From NCBI GenBank assembly GCA_959608625.1, contig CAUHQV010000021.1, positions 1-42,159 on the forward strand: DNA of 42,159 nt. The letters are read 5' to 3'. The position numbers were made by a program, and so were the translations under genes. The DNA comes from an uncultured Flavobacteriales bacterium. GTDB lineage: Bacteria > Bacteroidota > Bacteroidia > Flavobacteriales > UBA1820. This document shows positions 32,026 through 42,000 of this stretch, one piece after another (the first letter of the stretch is position 1; every line of letters starts with the position of its first letter). Under the pieces are notes generated by a model. That model saw only the letters and a list, made by a program, of their open reading frames with translations, was not told the DNA's origin and did not search any database.

Positions 32026-33276
32026 ATGAAAAAAGTCCTGAAGAATCTTGGATTCTGGGTATTCGCAGCGATGATCCTGGGGATCATCGTCGGTTGGCTG
32101 ATGGGACATTCGGCCCATGTGTTCGCTCCGTTGGGAACGCTCTTCATGCAGCTCATCCGCATGTTGGTCGTTCCATTGGTATTCATTTCCATCGTCAGCG
32201 GCGCCGCCACGCTGGGCGGGAGCCGGTCGGCCGGCCGAATCGGCGTGATAAGTATCGGATACATTCTGATCACCACGTTCATTTCCACCATACTGGCCGT
32301 ACTGGCCGGTATTTGGTTCGCTCCCGGCAGCGGTCTGGATGCCGGGAGCATCGAACTGCTGGCCGCCGGAACGTCTGCGGAGTTGGGGCATCCGGCCTCT
32401 TTGTCCTTCTGGGACACCATCATCGGCATGATCCCGGCCAATCCAATCCAGGCGCTCACCGATGGGAACATTCTGCAGATCATCGTATTCGGGCTCTTTT
32501 TCGGGTTCGGTATAGCCGCGCTGCCCGGCACGAAGAAACAACCCCTGATCAACGGGGTGAACTATGTACTGGAAGCTCTGATCTGGTGTATCAACAAAGT
32601 GATGCTGGTAGCCCCGATAGGCGTTTTCGGCCTGATGGCCGACGCGACGGGAACTTTCGGGTTCGACATCCTATTGTCGGTCGGTAATCTGGTATGGGTG
32701 GACATCCTGGTCGTACTCGCCATGGGGCTTGGTATTTACCCGCTCTCCCTGGCGCTTTTCTCCCGTACGAAAGTCTCGACTTTCTTCCGGGCGATGGTGG
32801 AACCGCAGATCGTGGCTTTTTCCACGGCCTCGTCCATGGCTACCCTGCCAGTCAACCTGGAGGTGACCGAGAAAAAACTCGGTGTATCGAAACAGACGGC
32901 TTCGTTCGTCATTCCGTTGGGAGCGACCATCAATATGACGGGTAACGCCATTTATTACACACTGGTGGCTCTGTTCTTCGCCCAACTTTACGGGATAGAC
33001 CTCAACTTCGGGCATTATATGGCCATCTCCCTCACCGCCTCTCTGGGGTCTATCGGGCAGGCCGGCGTGCCCGGGCCTACTCTGATGGTGGTAGCGGTAT
33101 TGGCTTCGGCAGGTATCCCACTCGAAGGCCTGCCCCTACTGTTTGCCCTGGACCGAGTGTTCGACATGATACGCACCACCCTGAACATCACCGGCGATGC
33201 GGCTTGCGCCGTAGTGACCGACCGTTATTGCAAGGACGATAAACCATGCGCCGCCGCCGTTTCGGAAAATCCCTGA
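32026..33276 (+). CDS. dicarboxylate/amino-acid:cation symporter (DAACS, GltP/DctA family)
   Basis: The 416-residue inner-membrane protein has eight TM helices and two re-entrant loops. The first hairpin 'AFSTASSMATLPVNLEVTEKKLGV' carries the serine-rich tip of the family, and 'FVIPLGATINMTGNAIYYTLVALFFAQ' is the TM7 cation site (NMTGN in place of the usual NMDGT). The second hairpin is 'SLTASLGSIGQAGVPGPTLMVVAVLASAGIPLEGL', and TM8 contains 'DMIRTTLNITGDAACAVVTDRYC'. It takes up glutamate, aspartate or C4-dicarboxylates with H+ or Na+. It is the last gene of the yifB run and is followed by a bidirectional terminator. Confidence 0.94.
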   Translation: MKKVLKNLGFWVFAAMILGIIVGWLMGHSAHVFAPLGTLFMQLIRMLVVPLVFISIVSGAATLGGSRSAGRIGVISIGYILITTFISTILAVLAGIWFAPGSGLDAGSIELLAAGTSAELGHPASLSFWDTIIGMIPANPIQALTDGNILQIIVFGLFFGFGIAALPGTKKQPLINGVNYVLEALIWCINKVMLVAPIGVFGLMADATGTFGFDILLSVGNLVWVDILVVLAMGLGIYPLSLALFSRTKVSTFFRAMVEPQIVAFSTASSMATLPVNLEVTEKKLGVSKQTASFVIPLGATINMTGNAIYYTLVALFFAQLYGIDLNFGHYMAISLTASLGSIGQAGVPGPTLMVVAVLASAGIPLEGLPLLFALDRVFDMIRTTLNITGDAACAVVTDRYCKDDKPCAAAVSENP

Positions 33277-33295
33277 CCCGGATATGCGCATTCAC

Positions 33296-33328
33296 AAAAA
33301 AGCGCTTCCCGATGGGAAGCGCTTTTTT
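33296..33328. terminator. bidirectional terminator after the symporter gene
   Basis: AAAAAAGCGCTTCCC, loop GAT, GGGAAGCGCTTTTTT is a perfect stem flanked by A and T runs on both sides. It ends the symporter transcript (plus) and the DUF4269 transcript (minus). Confidence 0.9.
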
Positions 33329-33342
33329 ATAAACTGACACCT

Positions 33343-33897
33343 TTATCTCGCTTTATATAAACTTTTAAGCCTATCATCCGGCAAATCCTCCAACGCCAGC
33401 ACCGCCCGGTAAGGATCGCCAGCCAGCCCTAACAACCGGGCAAAAGCCGGCTCCGTCTTCGCCCCAGCCCTTTTGAGGGCTATTATTTCCTCCCTAAAAG
33501 CACCTCCCAGCAAATCCAACAACCGGTATTCTATCCGCATATGCCTGTACCCGTTCCCCTGCAAAGGATCCTGCGCGGACGCATAGACCTCCACCGGAAA
33601 ATCCTCCGCCACGAAATTGCAGGTAAGGACATCTTTCTCCTCGGATATTTTTACAGAAAAATCCGGGAAACGGCCGAATTCCTTTTCCAGCAGGCACCGG
33701 AATTCCAAAAGGTTGTCCGCCCGGCAGACAATATCCAGGTCGCTCTCTTCCACCTCGATCTCCAATGGGAAAGTACCGACCAGTACCGACGCATACGGTG
33801 CCAAGATATCGAAAATACGGATAGAGGACAACACCCGGTAGCACTCCTGTTGTTTCAGGCTGCCACGTTTTAGATATTCGATGGAGAGGAAATCCAT
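33343..33897 (-). CDS. DUF4269 nucleotidyltransferase-like protein
   Basis: The 184-residue product (start MDFLSIEYLKRGS at 33897) matches the DUF4269 group, which belongs to the nucleotidyltransferase superfamily. The active-site-like segment is 'GTFPLEIEVEESDLDI' (41-56), with D53/D55 as the probable metal-binding pair. The following 'NLVAEDFPVEVYA'-type strand ('CNFVAEDFPVEVYA') could supply the third acid. The C-terminal half is helical. A longer reading to 33945 was rejected because it would cover a TATCTTTG promoter box. It stands alone between two terminators. Substrate and role are unknown. Confidence 0.82.
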   Translation of the reverse strand: MDFLSIEYLKRGSLKQQECYRVLSSIRIFDILAPYASVLVGTFPLEIEVEESDLDIVCRADNLLEFRCLLEKEFGRFPDFSVKISEEKDVLTCNFVAEDFPVEVYASAQDPLQGNGYRHMRIEYRLLDLLGGAFREEIIALKRAGAKTEPAFARLLGLAGDPYRAVLALEDLPDDRLKSLYKAR

Positions 33898-33918
33898 ATT
33901 CGGCCTTTTTTGATACGG

Positions 33919-33926
33919 CAAAGATA
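33919..33926 (-). promoter_or_regulatory. -7 box of the DUF4269 gene
   Basis: TATCTTTG on the minus strand matches TAnnTTTG, 22 bp before the ATG at 33897. It lies directly beyond the metK terminator, so the gene is independently transcribed. Confidence 0.6.
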
Positions 33927-33930
33927 GCGC

Positions 33931-33961
33931 AAAAAAAGCCCGCACTTTTGAAAGTGCGGGC
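33931..33961 (-). terminator. intrinsic terminator of metK
   Basis: On the minus strand GCCCGCACTT, loop TCAA, AAGTGCGGGC, then seven T's (33931-33937). The perfect 10-bp GC-rich stem is 22 bp beyond the metK stop. Confidence 0.92.
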
Positions 33962-33983
33962 CTGGTATATCAAATATGGAGGC

Positions 33984-35252
33984 TTAGATGCCGAAGGCGG
34001 TCTTCACTTTATCCACATAATCCAGTTTTTCCCAAGTAAAGAGTTCCACTTCCACATCTTTGTCCCCGAAATAATCGGAATGGAATCGTTTTGTCACTAC
34101 CTGAGGCTCGCGGCCTACGTGCCCGTAAGAAGCAGTTTCCGAATAGATCGGATTGCGCAGTTTGAATCGGCGCTCGATAGCCGAAGGACGCATATCGAAT
34201 ATGCCCTTGACGATCTTGGCGATATCCCCGTCCGAAAAATCGACGTGCGACGTACCGAACGTATTGACGCAGATGGAGGTCGGTTCTACTACACCGATGG
34301 CATAGGATACCTGCACCAGTACTTCGTCGGCCACCCCGGCAGCTACCAAGTTCTTGGCGATATGGCGCGCGGCATAAGCTGCCGAACGGTCTACCTTCGA
34401 AGGGTCTTTCCCGGAGAACGCACCGCCTCCGTGGGCACCCTTGCCGCCGTACGTATCCACGATGATCTTACGCCCGGTCAGGCCGGTATCCCCATGAGGG
34501 CCTCCGATCACGAACTTGCCCGTCGGGTTTACATGGTATGTGATATGGTCGGTGAAAAGTTTCTGTATCTCGGGCTCGCATTTCGCCTTTACACGGGGAA
34601 TGAGCTTGGTGATAATATCAGATTTGATGGTATCCAGCATCCGTTGGTCGTCGGTATCGAATTCGTCGTGCTGGGTCGATACCACGATGGTATCGATGCG
34701 CTGGGGCACGTTCTGATCCGAGTATTCGATGGTCACCTGGCTTTTGGCATCGGGGCGCAGGTATTTGATCTCCGTCCCTTCACGACGCATCAGGGACAGT
34801 TCCTGAAGGATACGGTGGGACAGTTCGAGCGGGAGGGGCATATAATTGCGGGTCTCTTTGGTCGCATAGCCGAACATCATACCCTGGTCGCCGGCGCCCT
34901 GTTCCTTATTCTCATTCTTTTGATTCTGGGCATCCACACCACGGTTGATGTCGTCGGACTGTTCGTGTATCATGGAAATGACACCGCAGGAATCGCCGTC
35001 AAAACGGTATTCGGCTTTGGTATACCCGATGCGGTTGATCACATCGCGCGCCACGCTTTGCAGGTCGATGTAAGTATCCGATTTCACCTCCCCGGCCATG
35101 ATCACCTGCCCGGTGGTCACCAGCGTCTCGCAGGCTACTTTGGACTGAGGGTCGTACGCCAGGAAATTATCGAGCAGTGCGTCCGATATCTGGTCGGCGA
35201 TCTTGTCGGGATGTCCTTCCGAAACCGATTCCGAAGTAAATAAATAAGGCAT
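33984..35252 (-). CDS. metK: S-adenosylmethionine synthetase
   Basis: MetK makes SAM from methionine and ATP. The 422-residue product has 'SEGHPDKIADQISDALLD' (ATP/Mg site), 'GAGDQGMMFGYAT' (flexible gate and ATP motif), and 'GGAFSGKDPSKVDRSAAYAARHIAKN' (P-loop-like phosphate motif). It is about 35 residues longer than E. coli MetK, with insertions including 'DAQNQKNENKEQ' before the GAGDQG motif, as in other Bacteroidetes. A SAM-II riboswitch lies in its leader (35359-35410), giving product-feedback control. A strong terminator follows. Several SAM-using genes (speDE, rlmN, an RsmI-like methylase) occur in the window but not in its operon. Confidence 0.98.
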   Translation of the reverse strand: MPYLFTSESVSEGHPDKIADQISDALLDNFLAYDPQSKVACETLVTTGQVIMAGEVKSDTYIDLQSVARDVINRIGYTKAEYRFDGDSCGVISMIHEQSDDINRGVDAQNQKNENKEQGAGDQGMMFGYATKETRNYMPLPLELSHRILQELSLMRREGTEIKYLRPDAKSQVTIEYSDQNVPQRIDTIVVSTQHDEFDTDDQRMLDTIKSDIITKLIPRVKAKCEPEIQKLFTDHITYHVNPTGKFVIGGPHGDTGLTGRKIIVDTYGGKGAHGGGAFSGKDPSKVDRSAAYAARHIAKNLVAAGVADEVLVQVSYAIGVVEPTSICVNTFGTSHVDFSDGDIAKIVKGIFDMRPSAIERRFKLRNPIYSETASYGHVGREPQVVTKRFHSDYFGDKDVEVELFTWEKLDYVDKVKTAFGI

Positions 35253-35358
35253 TTGCTAAACTGAAATAATGATTCGACGATGATTGTTTTGCGAAACTTT
35301 TAGAAAGAGCGCTGAAAAGGGTGCAACCGGATAGAAAAAAATCAAAAAGCAGTGAAAC

Positions 35359-35410
35359 ACCGTTTTAGCATTTTTTTCAGAGGTTGCAATCAGCCAAATC
35401 TGTCCTCTCC
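35359..35410 (-). promoter_or_regulatory. SAM-II riboswitch in the metK leader
   Basis: Read on the minus strand, stem P1 is AGAGG (35404-35408) paired with CCTCT (35379-35383), and the loop ACAGATTTGGCTGATTGCAA lies between. After P1 come GAAAAAAATGCTAAAACGG. This order, GATTT...ATTGCAA, P1 3' strand, AAAA-T-GCTAAAA-GG, is the SAM-II (metX type) consensus, including the GCTAAAA motif. The pseudoknot probably pairs CTG in the loop with CGG after GCTAAAA. It lies about 107 nt before metK and just after a TACATTTG box, as expected for SAM feedback. The call is made by manual alignment. Confidence 0.88.
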
Positions 35411-35426
35411 CAAAGTTTGTGCGGTG

Positions 35427-35434
35427 CAAATGTA
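35427..35434 (-). promoter_or_regulatory. -7 box of the metK promoter
   Basis: TACATTTG on the minus strand matches TAnnTTTG. The predicted start, near 35421, places the SAM-II aptamer at the very 5' end of the transcript. It lies between the recX stop (35468) and the aptamer. Confidence 0.6.
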
Positions 35435-35467
35435 ACGCAAAAATCAGGGGAATTTCCCTTTTTACTC

Positions 35468-35962
35468 CTATTTAACATTCAGGGCTTCCCAGACTTTTCC
35501 CGTCTCGTATCCTTTGGACACCAGGAAATTATAGACTTTAGCTGCCTGAGCCCTTGTGGTAAGGCCTCCGGCTTCTTTCTTTTTCGCCTCCAAAAGGCTT
35601 TGGAAAACTTCTTCATACTCCCTTTCGCCTATTTCGCCCAGCGCTGCTTCGACCAACCGGGGCTGGATCCCCCGGGCGCGCAGTTCCCGGCTTATCCGTA
35701 CGCGTCCCCATTGTTTTACCCGGAATTTTCCCCGGGCGAAAGAACGGGCAAAACGTTCCTCGTCCAAAAATCGACCTTCGATCAAGCTACAGATGATATT
35801 CTCCTTTTCTTCCGGTTCCAGCGCATAATCGCGCAATTTTTCCCGGACTTCGGCATGGCACCGGTTCTGATAGGCACAATACCGCTCCATCCTGGCCTGC
35901 ACTTCTGCCTGCGTCGACTCCCGTTTCGGTCTTAAGGACGCCATCTGTTTATTTTTTTGCAT
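35468..35962 (-). CDS. recX: RecX-family regulatory protein
   Basis: RecX binds RecA filaments and limits recombination. The 164-residue product is nearly all helical and built from three-helix repeats: 'RMERYCAYQNRCHAEVREKLRDYAL', 'EPEEKENIICSLIEGRFLDEERFARSFARGKFRVKQWGRVRISRELRARGIQPRLVEAAL', and a last repeat ending 'RAQAAKVYNFLVSKGYETGKVWEALN'. 'FLDEERFARSFARGK' is the family hallmark. recA is not adjacent, contrary to the usual neighbour. The ATG at 35962 is used; an ATG at 35944 (MASLRPKREST) is an alternative. It lies 50 bp downstream of the RsmI-like gene and may be co-transcribed with it. Confidence 0.88.
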   Translation of the reverse strand: MQKNKQMASLRPKRESTQAEVQARMERYCAYQNRCHAEVREKLRDYALEPEEKENIICSLIEGRFLDEERFARSFARGKFRVKQWGRVRISRELRARGIQPRLVEAALGEIGEREYEEVFQSLLEAKKKEAGGLTTRAQAAKVYNFLVSKGYETGKVWEALNVK

Positions 35963-36012
35963 TATCTAAGACGATTGTTCCTCTTAAAGGCTATTTCTCC
36001 GGTCGTTTTCTA

Positions 36013-36738
36013 TTACCGGTCTTTCTGGAGGATGAACACTGTGGGGCGTTTGTCGATATCGGGTACCGGCAACTTACGCCACTGGGCCACCGAATAGGTA
36101 GCTATGAACTCCTGTTCACCCGTAATATCCGTCGCTACGCACAGCGACGTGGAGGGCGAACAGGCCGCCAGCACCGCCTCGAACATTTTGACATTCCGGA
36201 AAGGCGTTTCGATGAACATTTGGGCCGAAAATTCCTTTTCCGAGCGTTGCTCCAACTGGCGCAGGCGTGCGGCACGTGCCGACGCATCTATCGGCAAATA
36301 CCCGTTGAACGCAAAATTCTGCCCCGACAGTCCCGATGCCATCAGCGCCATCACGAGCGACGACGGGCCGCACAAAGGCGCCACCCGCACGCCCTTCCGG
36401 TGGGCTTCCCGCACGACGAGTGCCCCCGGATCGGCCACAGCCGGCACACCGGCTTCGGAGATGATTCCCAGGTCATGCCCATTCAGGCACACGCCTATCG
36501 CTTCACCCACCAACGCAGCATCCGAACGCTTGCCGATATCGAAAAAAACGGCCTGGTCGATATCCTTGCCGGGCAGGATCTTTTTGATGAACCGGCGGGC
36601 CGAACGGACGTTCTCCACGGCGAAATACTGCAATGAAGCCACTGTTTCCCGCACCTTTTCAGGAAGCACGTCCCCATACTCCGTCTCGGAGATAAAACAC
36701 GGCAGTAAAAATACTTTTCCTTTCTCTTTATCGCTCAT
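36013..36738 (-). CDS. RsmI-like tetrapyrrole-methylase-fold SAM methyltransferase
   Basis: The 241-residue product has the fold of RsmI, which 2'-O-methylates C1402 of 16S rRNA. 'LGIISEAGVPAVADPGALVVREAHRKGVRVAPLCGPSSLVMALMASGLSGQNFAFNGYLP' is the SAM-binding core with the diagnostic SEAG.P.v.DPG and GPS motifs. It is about 45 residues shorter than E. coli RsmI and starts 'KVFLLPCFISE' where RsmI has LYVVATPIGN, so it belongs to the short RsmI-like group common in Bacteroidetes. Its substrate may differ from C1402. It lies upstream of recX. Confidence 0.85.
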   Translation of the reverse strand: MSDKEKGKVFLLPCFISETEYGDVLPEKVRETVASLQYFAVENVRSARRFIKKILPGKDIDQAVFFDIGKRSDAALVGEAIGVCLNGHDLGIISEAGVPAVADPGALVVREAHRKGVRVAPLCGPSSLVMALMASGLSGQNFAFNGYLPIDASARAARLRQLEQRSEKEFSAQMFIETPFRNVKMFEAVLAACSPSTSLCVATDITGEQEFIATYSVAQWRKLPVPDIDKRPTVFILQKDR

Positions 36739-36763
36739 TTCCCGAACATTTTGTCGATACGAA

Positions 36764-36796
36764 TAAAAATGCCTGAAAACTTCCGCTCCCAGGCAT
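36764..36796 (-). terminator. intrinsic terminator of the DUF3127 gene
   Basis: On the minus strand ATGCCTG and CAGGCAT form a 7-bp stem with a 14-nt loop, followed by TTTTTATT. It is about 75 bp beyond the stop at 36870. Confidence 0.65.
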
Positions 36797-36869
36797 ATTA
36801 CCTATTTTTTCCACGCCGGACGAGGGAATTCCCCTTTTCCGGAAAGGCTTCCTTTTATATCAGATTATA

Positions 36870-37271
36870 TCAGAACGGCAGGTCGTCCTCTTCCCCTGCG
36901 CCGGGAGCCGGTTGGGAAGGAGCCTGAGGGGCCGATCCCTGCGAAGCGAACGGATTGGCAGGAGCCGCCTGCGGGGCGCCCTGCGCGGCGCCTGGAGCCG
37001 AAGCCTCGATACGCCATCCTCCTACGGACGTGAAGTACCGTACATCGCCGGTCTTCGGGTCGGTCCATTCCCGCCCGCGCAGATTGATCGATACGCGCAC
37101 ATACTGCCCTTCGGTAAATCCGTCCAAAAGGGCGGTACGGCTCTGGGCAAATTCCACCATGATCGTCTGGGGATACATTTCATCGGTCAGGATCACACAC
37201 TCGCGTTTGGAGAACGTGGGGGTTATCTGCTGGACGGGGGATATCTTTTTGATGGTTCCTACTATTTCCAT
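36870..37271 (-). CDS. DUF3127 OB-fold-like protein with an SSB-type acidic tail
   Basis: The 133-residue product has a DUF3127 domain (about 1-88): 'KRECVILTDEMYPQTIMVEF', 'GQYVRVSINLRGREWTDPKTGDVRYFTSVGGWRIE'. The NLRGREW motif is a family signature. Residues 90-125 are an A/P/Q/G-rich linker ('APGAAQGAPQAAPANPFAS...'), and the protein ends EEDDLPF. Bacterial SSB ends in a similar way: OB-fold, flexible linker, then an acidic tip ending DDIPF or DDLPF that recruits repair and replication proteins. This suggests single-stranded DNA binding or mimicry of SSB partners; it is inference. It has its own terminator and no clear promoter match (nearest TAnnTTTG-like is one mismatch). Confidence 0.85.
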   Translation of the reverse strand: MEIVGTIKKISPVQQITPTFSKRECVILTDEMYPQTIMVEFAQSRTALLDGFTEGQYVRVSINLRGREWTDPKTGDVRYFTSVGGWRIEASAPGAAQGAPQAAPANPFASQGSAPQAPSQPAPGAGEEDDLPF

Positions 37272-37451
37272 TGGTTTTTACGTGTATTATTTTACGGTTA
37301 ATTGAATGCTAAAGTTCGGATTTCCCGGGAGGGATCGTACAAATATCCGCATTTTTTCCCAATATCCGCATGCCAAAAAAAACATATTGCCCGCTTTTTT
37401 TGCTGCCTTTAAATTTTCGCGGCCACGGGAACAATTTCAACCCGGGCACGG

Positions 37452-37459
37452 TAACTTTG
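37452..37459 (+). promoter_or_regulatory. -7 box of the HXXEE gene
   Basis: TAACTTTG matches TAnnTTTG, 81 bp before the ATG at 37540. No TTTG lies at the correct spacing upstream. A small hairpin (CCGGAT-AAAA-ATCCGG, 37498-37513) lies in the leader. Confidence 0.45.
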
Positions 37460-37539
37460 TCCGGCGGCGGACTGCGTTTTCCGATAAAAACCTCCGTCCG
37501 GATAAAAATCCGGGGATAAACCTGTAAATTACCCTGTCT

Positions 37540-38052
37540 ATGGAATCCTTCGACCTGATCATATACCTGCTCCCTATTGTGTTCATGCTCCATGAATTCG
37601 AGGAGATCATCTTTCTTAGGCCTGGGCTGAAGCGGAACAAAGCGTGGATCATTGAAAAGTATCCCCGGCTAAGCAAACCTTTGGTCGGCATAAGTGATTT
37701 GTCTTCAGCCGCTTTTACTCTTATCGTAGCCGAGGAATTCATCCTGGTAAGCCTGGCGACGATTGCCGCGCTCACGTTCGACGCTTACTATCCCTGGCTG
37801 GCCATACTGCTCGCCTTTTCCCTGCACGCTGCCGTACATCTGGCGCAAGGGCTGGCCCTGCGCCGGCATGTCCCGGTAATCGCGACTTCGATCCTTGCCT
37901 TGGCCTACAGCAGTTGGGGCATCGTCATCTCTTCGGAGCTGTTTTCTACTGGGGAAATGCTCTTGTGCCTGCTGTTGGGGACGATATTTATGGCCGCCAA
38001 CCTCTGGGCGATGCACCGGATAGCCGCCGTTTTCGACCGGGCCCGGAAATAA
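37540..38052 (+). CDS. HXXEE domain membrane protein
   Basis: The 170-residue product has about five hydrophobic segments. It begins 'MESFDLIIYLLPIVFMLHEFEEI', with the defining H18-E-F-E-E22. A second histidine region is 'AFSLHAAVHLAQGLALRR' (about 88-105), and the C-terminus holds 'LWAMHRIAAVFDRA'. Acidic and histidine residues in the membrane suggest metal or proton handling, but no member of the HXXEE family has a role I know. It stands alone between a DUF3127 gene and sdhB, with a bidirectional terminator after it. Confidence 0.85.
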   Translation: MESFDLIIYLLPIVFMLHEFEEIIFLRPGLKRNKAWIIEKYPRLSKPLVGISDLSSAAFTLIVAEEFILVSLATIAALTFDAYYPWLAILLAFSLHAAVHLAQGLALRRHVPVIATSILALAYSSWGIVISSELFSTGEMLLCLLLGTIFMAANLWAMHRIAAVFDRARK

Positions 38053-38070
38053 CCCCCGAACAGGCTCTAC

Positions 38071-38105
38071 AAAAAAACGCGCGAACTAAGTTCGCGCGTT
38101 TTTTG
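38071..38105. terminator. bidirectional terminator between HXXEE gene and sdhB
   Basis: AAAAAACGCGCGAAC, loop TAA, GTTCGCGCGTTTTTT is a perfect stem with A and T flanks. It serves the HXXEE gene (plus) and the sdhCAB operon (minus). Confidence 0.92.
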
Positions 38106-38126
38106 TCCTATCTTAAATATATCCGG

Positions 38127-38891
<765 letters not shown>

Positions 38892-38938
38892 AGCTTTTTT
38901 CTTTTTAACCGTTTGACATGAAAAAGGTCTGCCGACCA

Positions 38939-40948
<2,010 letters not shown>

Positions 40949-40976
40949 TTTATTGTCTTTATTTGAAGGTTACAGC

Positions 40977-41639
40977 TTATAGGACAGCTACGAAACGGCA
41001 CCAGAGCGCCACGAAAGTAAATCCGAGGGCGATCACCACGCAATACGCCAAAGCCAGCTTCTGCAGGCAGGGGAGCCAGCTCACGTAAGACTGTCCCGTG
41101 GTCTGGAACATGGACCAGAAACCATGTGCCAAATGGATGCCCAGGATGATAAACCATACGATATACAATGCTGTGAAAAGAGCACTGTCCTTAAACAGTC
41201 CGACAACCAACTGGTAATCGTTGTCCACCCCGTCCGGCAGGCCGGTTACCTGGATCTTGACCCAGAACTGCACCACGTGCACGGCGATACCCAACAGGAT
41301 AACGAGTCCGGTAAGCCACATATAACGCGAGGCCCACGAAGAAGCCGCGCCATAATTGGCATTTTTGTAACCTACAGGGCGTGATGCGGAGTTTTTAAGC
41401 GCCAGATACAGCCCGTAGATAATGTGAATGATGAATCCCAAAGCTAGCACCGGCTGAAGCGCGTACTTGATCACCGGAGAGGCCATAAAATGTGTCATGG
41501 CGTTGTAGCTTTCCTCTCCGCCTACCACAAAAAGGTTCAGCGACATGTGAAGCAACATGAAGATGACAAGAAATGCTCCCGTCAGGGCCATAAACACCTT
41601 ACGCCCTAGCGACGAGGAATAAAAACATTCTTTGCTCAT
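40977..41639 (-). CDS. sdhC: succinate dehydrogenase/fumarate reductase cytochrome b subunit (b558 type)
   Basis: The 220-residue membrane anchor has five TM helices and belongs to the di-heme, single-subunit (B-type) group. Candidate heme-ligand histidines are in 'MLLHMSLNLFVV', 'IHIIYGLYLAL', 'GIAVHVVQFWV' and 'GIHLAHGFWSMFQTTG', which is the expected distribution over helices I, II, IV and V. It exchanges electrons with menaquinone. It is the first gene of the sdhCAB operon. I found no full consensus promoter in the 200 bp upstream; the closest minus-strand match is TAACTTG, one base short. Confidence 0.95.
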   Translation of the reverse strand: MSKECFYSSSLGRKVFMALTGAFLVIFMLLHMSLNLFVVGGEESYNAMTHFMASPVIKYALQPVLALGFIIHIIYGLYLALKNSASRPVGYKNANYGAASSWASRYMWLTGLVILLGIAVHVVQFWVKIQVTGLPDGVDNDYQLVVGLFKDSALFTALYIVWFIILGIHLAHGFWSMFQTTGQSYVSWLPCLQKLALAYCVVIALGFTFVALWCRFVAVL

Positions 41640-41775
41640 GATTGATTGTGTTGTTTTTATTAGTTAATTTCGTATCTGATTTTAAAGTGCGCAAGTTACT
41701 CAAAATATCGACATGGCGCAGCATTTTTCGCCAAAACATCTTTGCTTGCGCGCTTCAATATTTTTTGTGATTTCT

Positions 41776-41805
41776 TTTGCAGAAGAAAATAAATGGCTAT
41801 ATTTG
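41776..41805 (+). promoter_or_regulatory. promoter of tRNA-Asn
   Basis: TTTG (41776-41779), 18 bases, then TATATTTG (41798-41805). The spacing is one base short of the usual 19-21. The 5' leader before the tRNA contains a small AGCCC/GGGCT hairpin. Confidence 0.65.
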
Positions 41806-41843
41806 CACCGCTTTTAGCCCGTAAAAGGGCTGTAGAAAAAGTT

Positions 41844-41917
41844 GCTTCAGTAGCTCAGTTGGTTAGAGCACATGACTGTTAATCATGGGGTCGCTGGTTC
41901 AAGCCCAGCCTGAAGCG
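41844..41917 (+). tRNA. tRNA-Asn (anticodon GTT)
   Basis: The acceptor stem GCTTCAG (41844-41850) pairs with CTGAAGC (41910-41916), with discriminator G at 41917. The anticodon arm CATGA-CTGTTAA-TCATG has GTT. The D arm (TAGCTCAGTTGGTTAGAGCA) and T arm (GCTGGTTCAAGCCCAGC) are normal. CCA is not encoded, as is usual in this phylum. It is a single tRNA gene with its own promoter and terminator. Confidence 0.97.
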
Positions 41918-41929
41918 CAAAAAGAATCA

Positions 41930-41966
41930 AGCACTTACGAGAAATACCCGTAGGTGCTTTTGTTTT
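41930..41966 (+). terminator. terminator of tRNA-Asn
   Basis: AGCACTTACG and CGTAGGTGCT form a 10-bp stem with one G-U pair, followed by TTTGTTTTTTG. It is 13 bp downstream of the tRNA end. Confidence 0.85.
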
Positions 41967-42000
41967 TTGTTACATAAAATTTACATACAGCTTTTCCGAT

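Noticed and set aside
37498..37513. Small hairpin in the HXXEE leader as a riboswitch or thermometer
   Set aside because: The stem is only 6 bp with an AAAA loop and there is no wider conserved structure; it may be chance.
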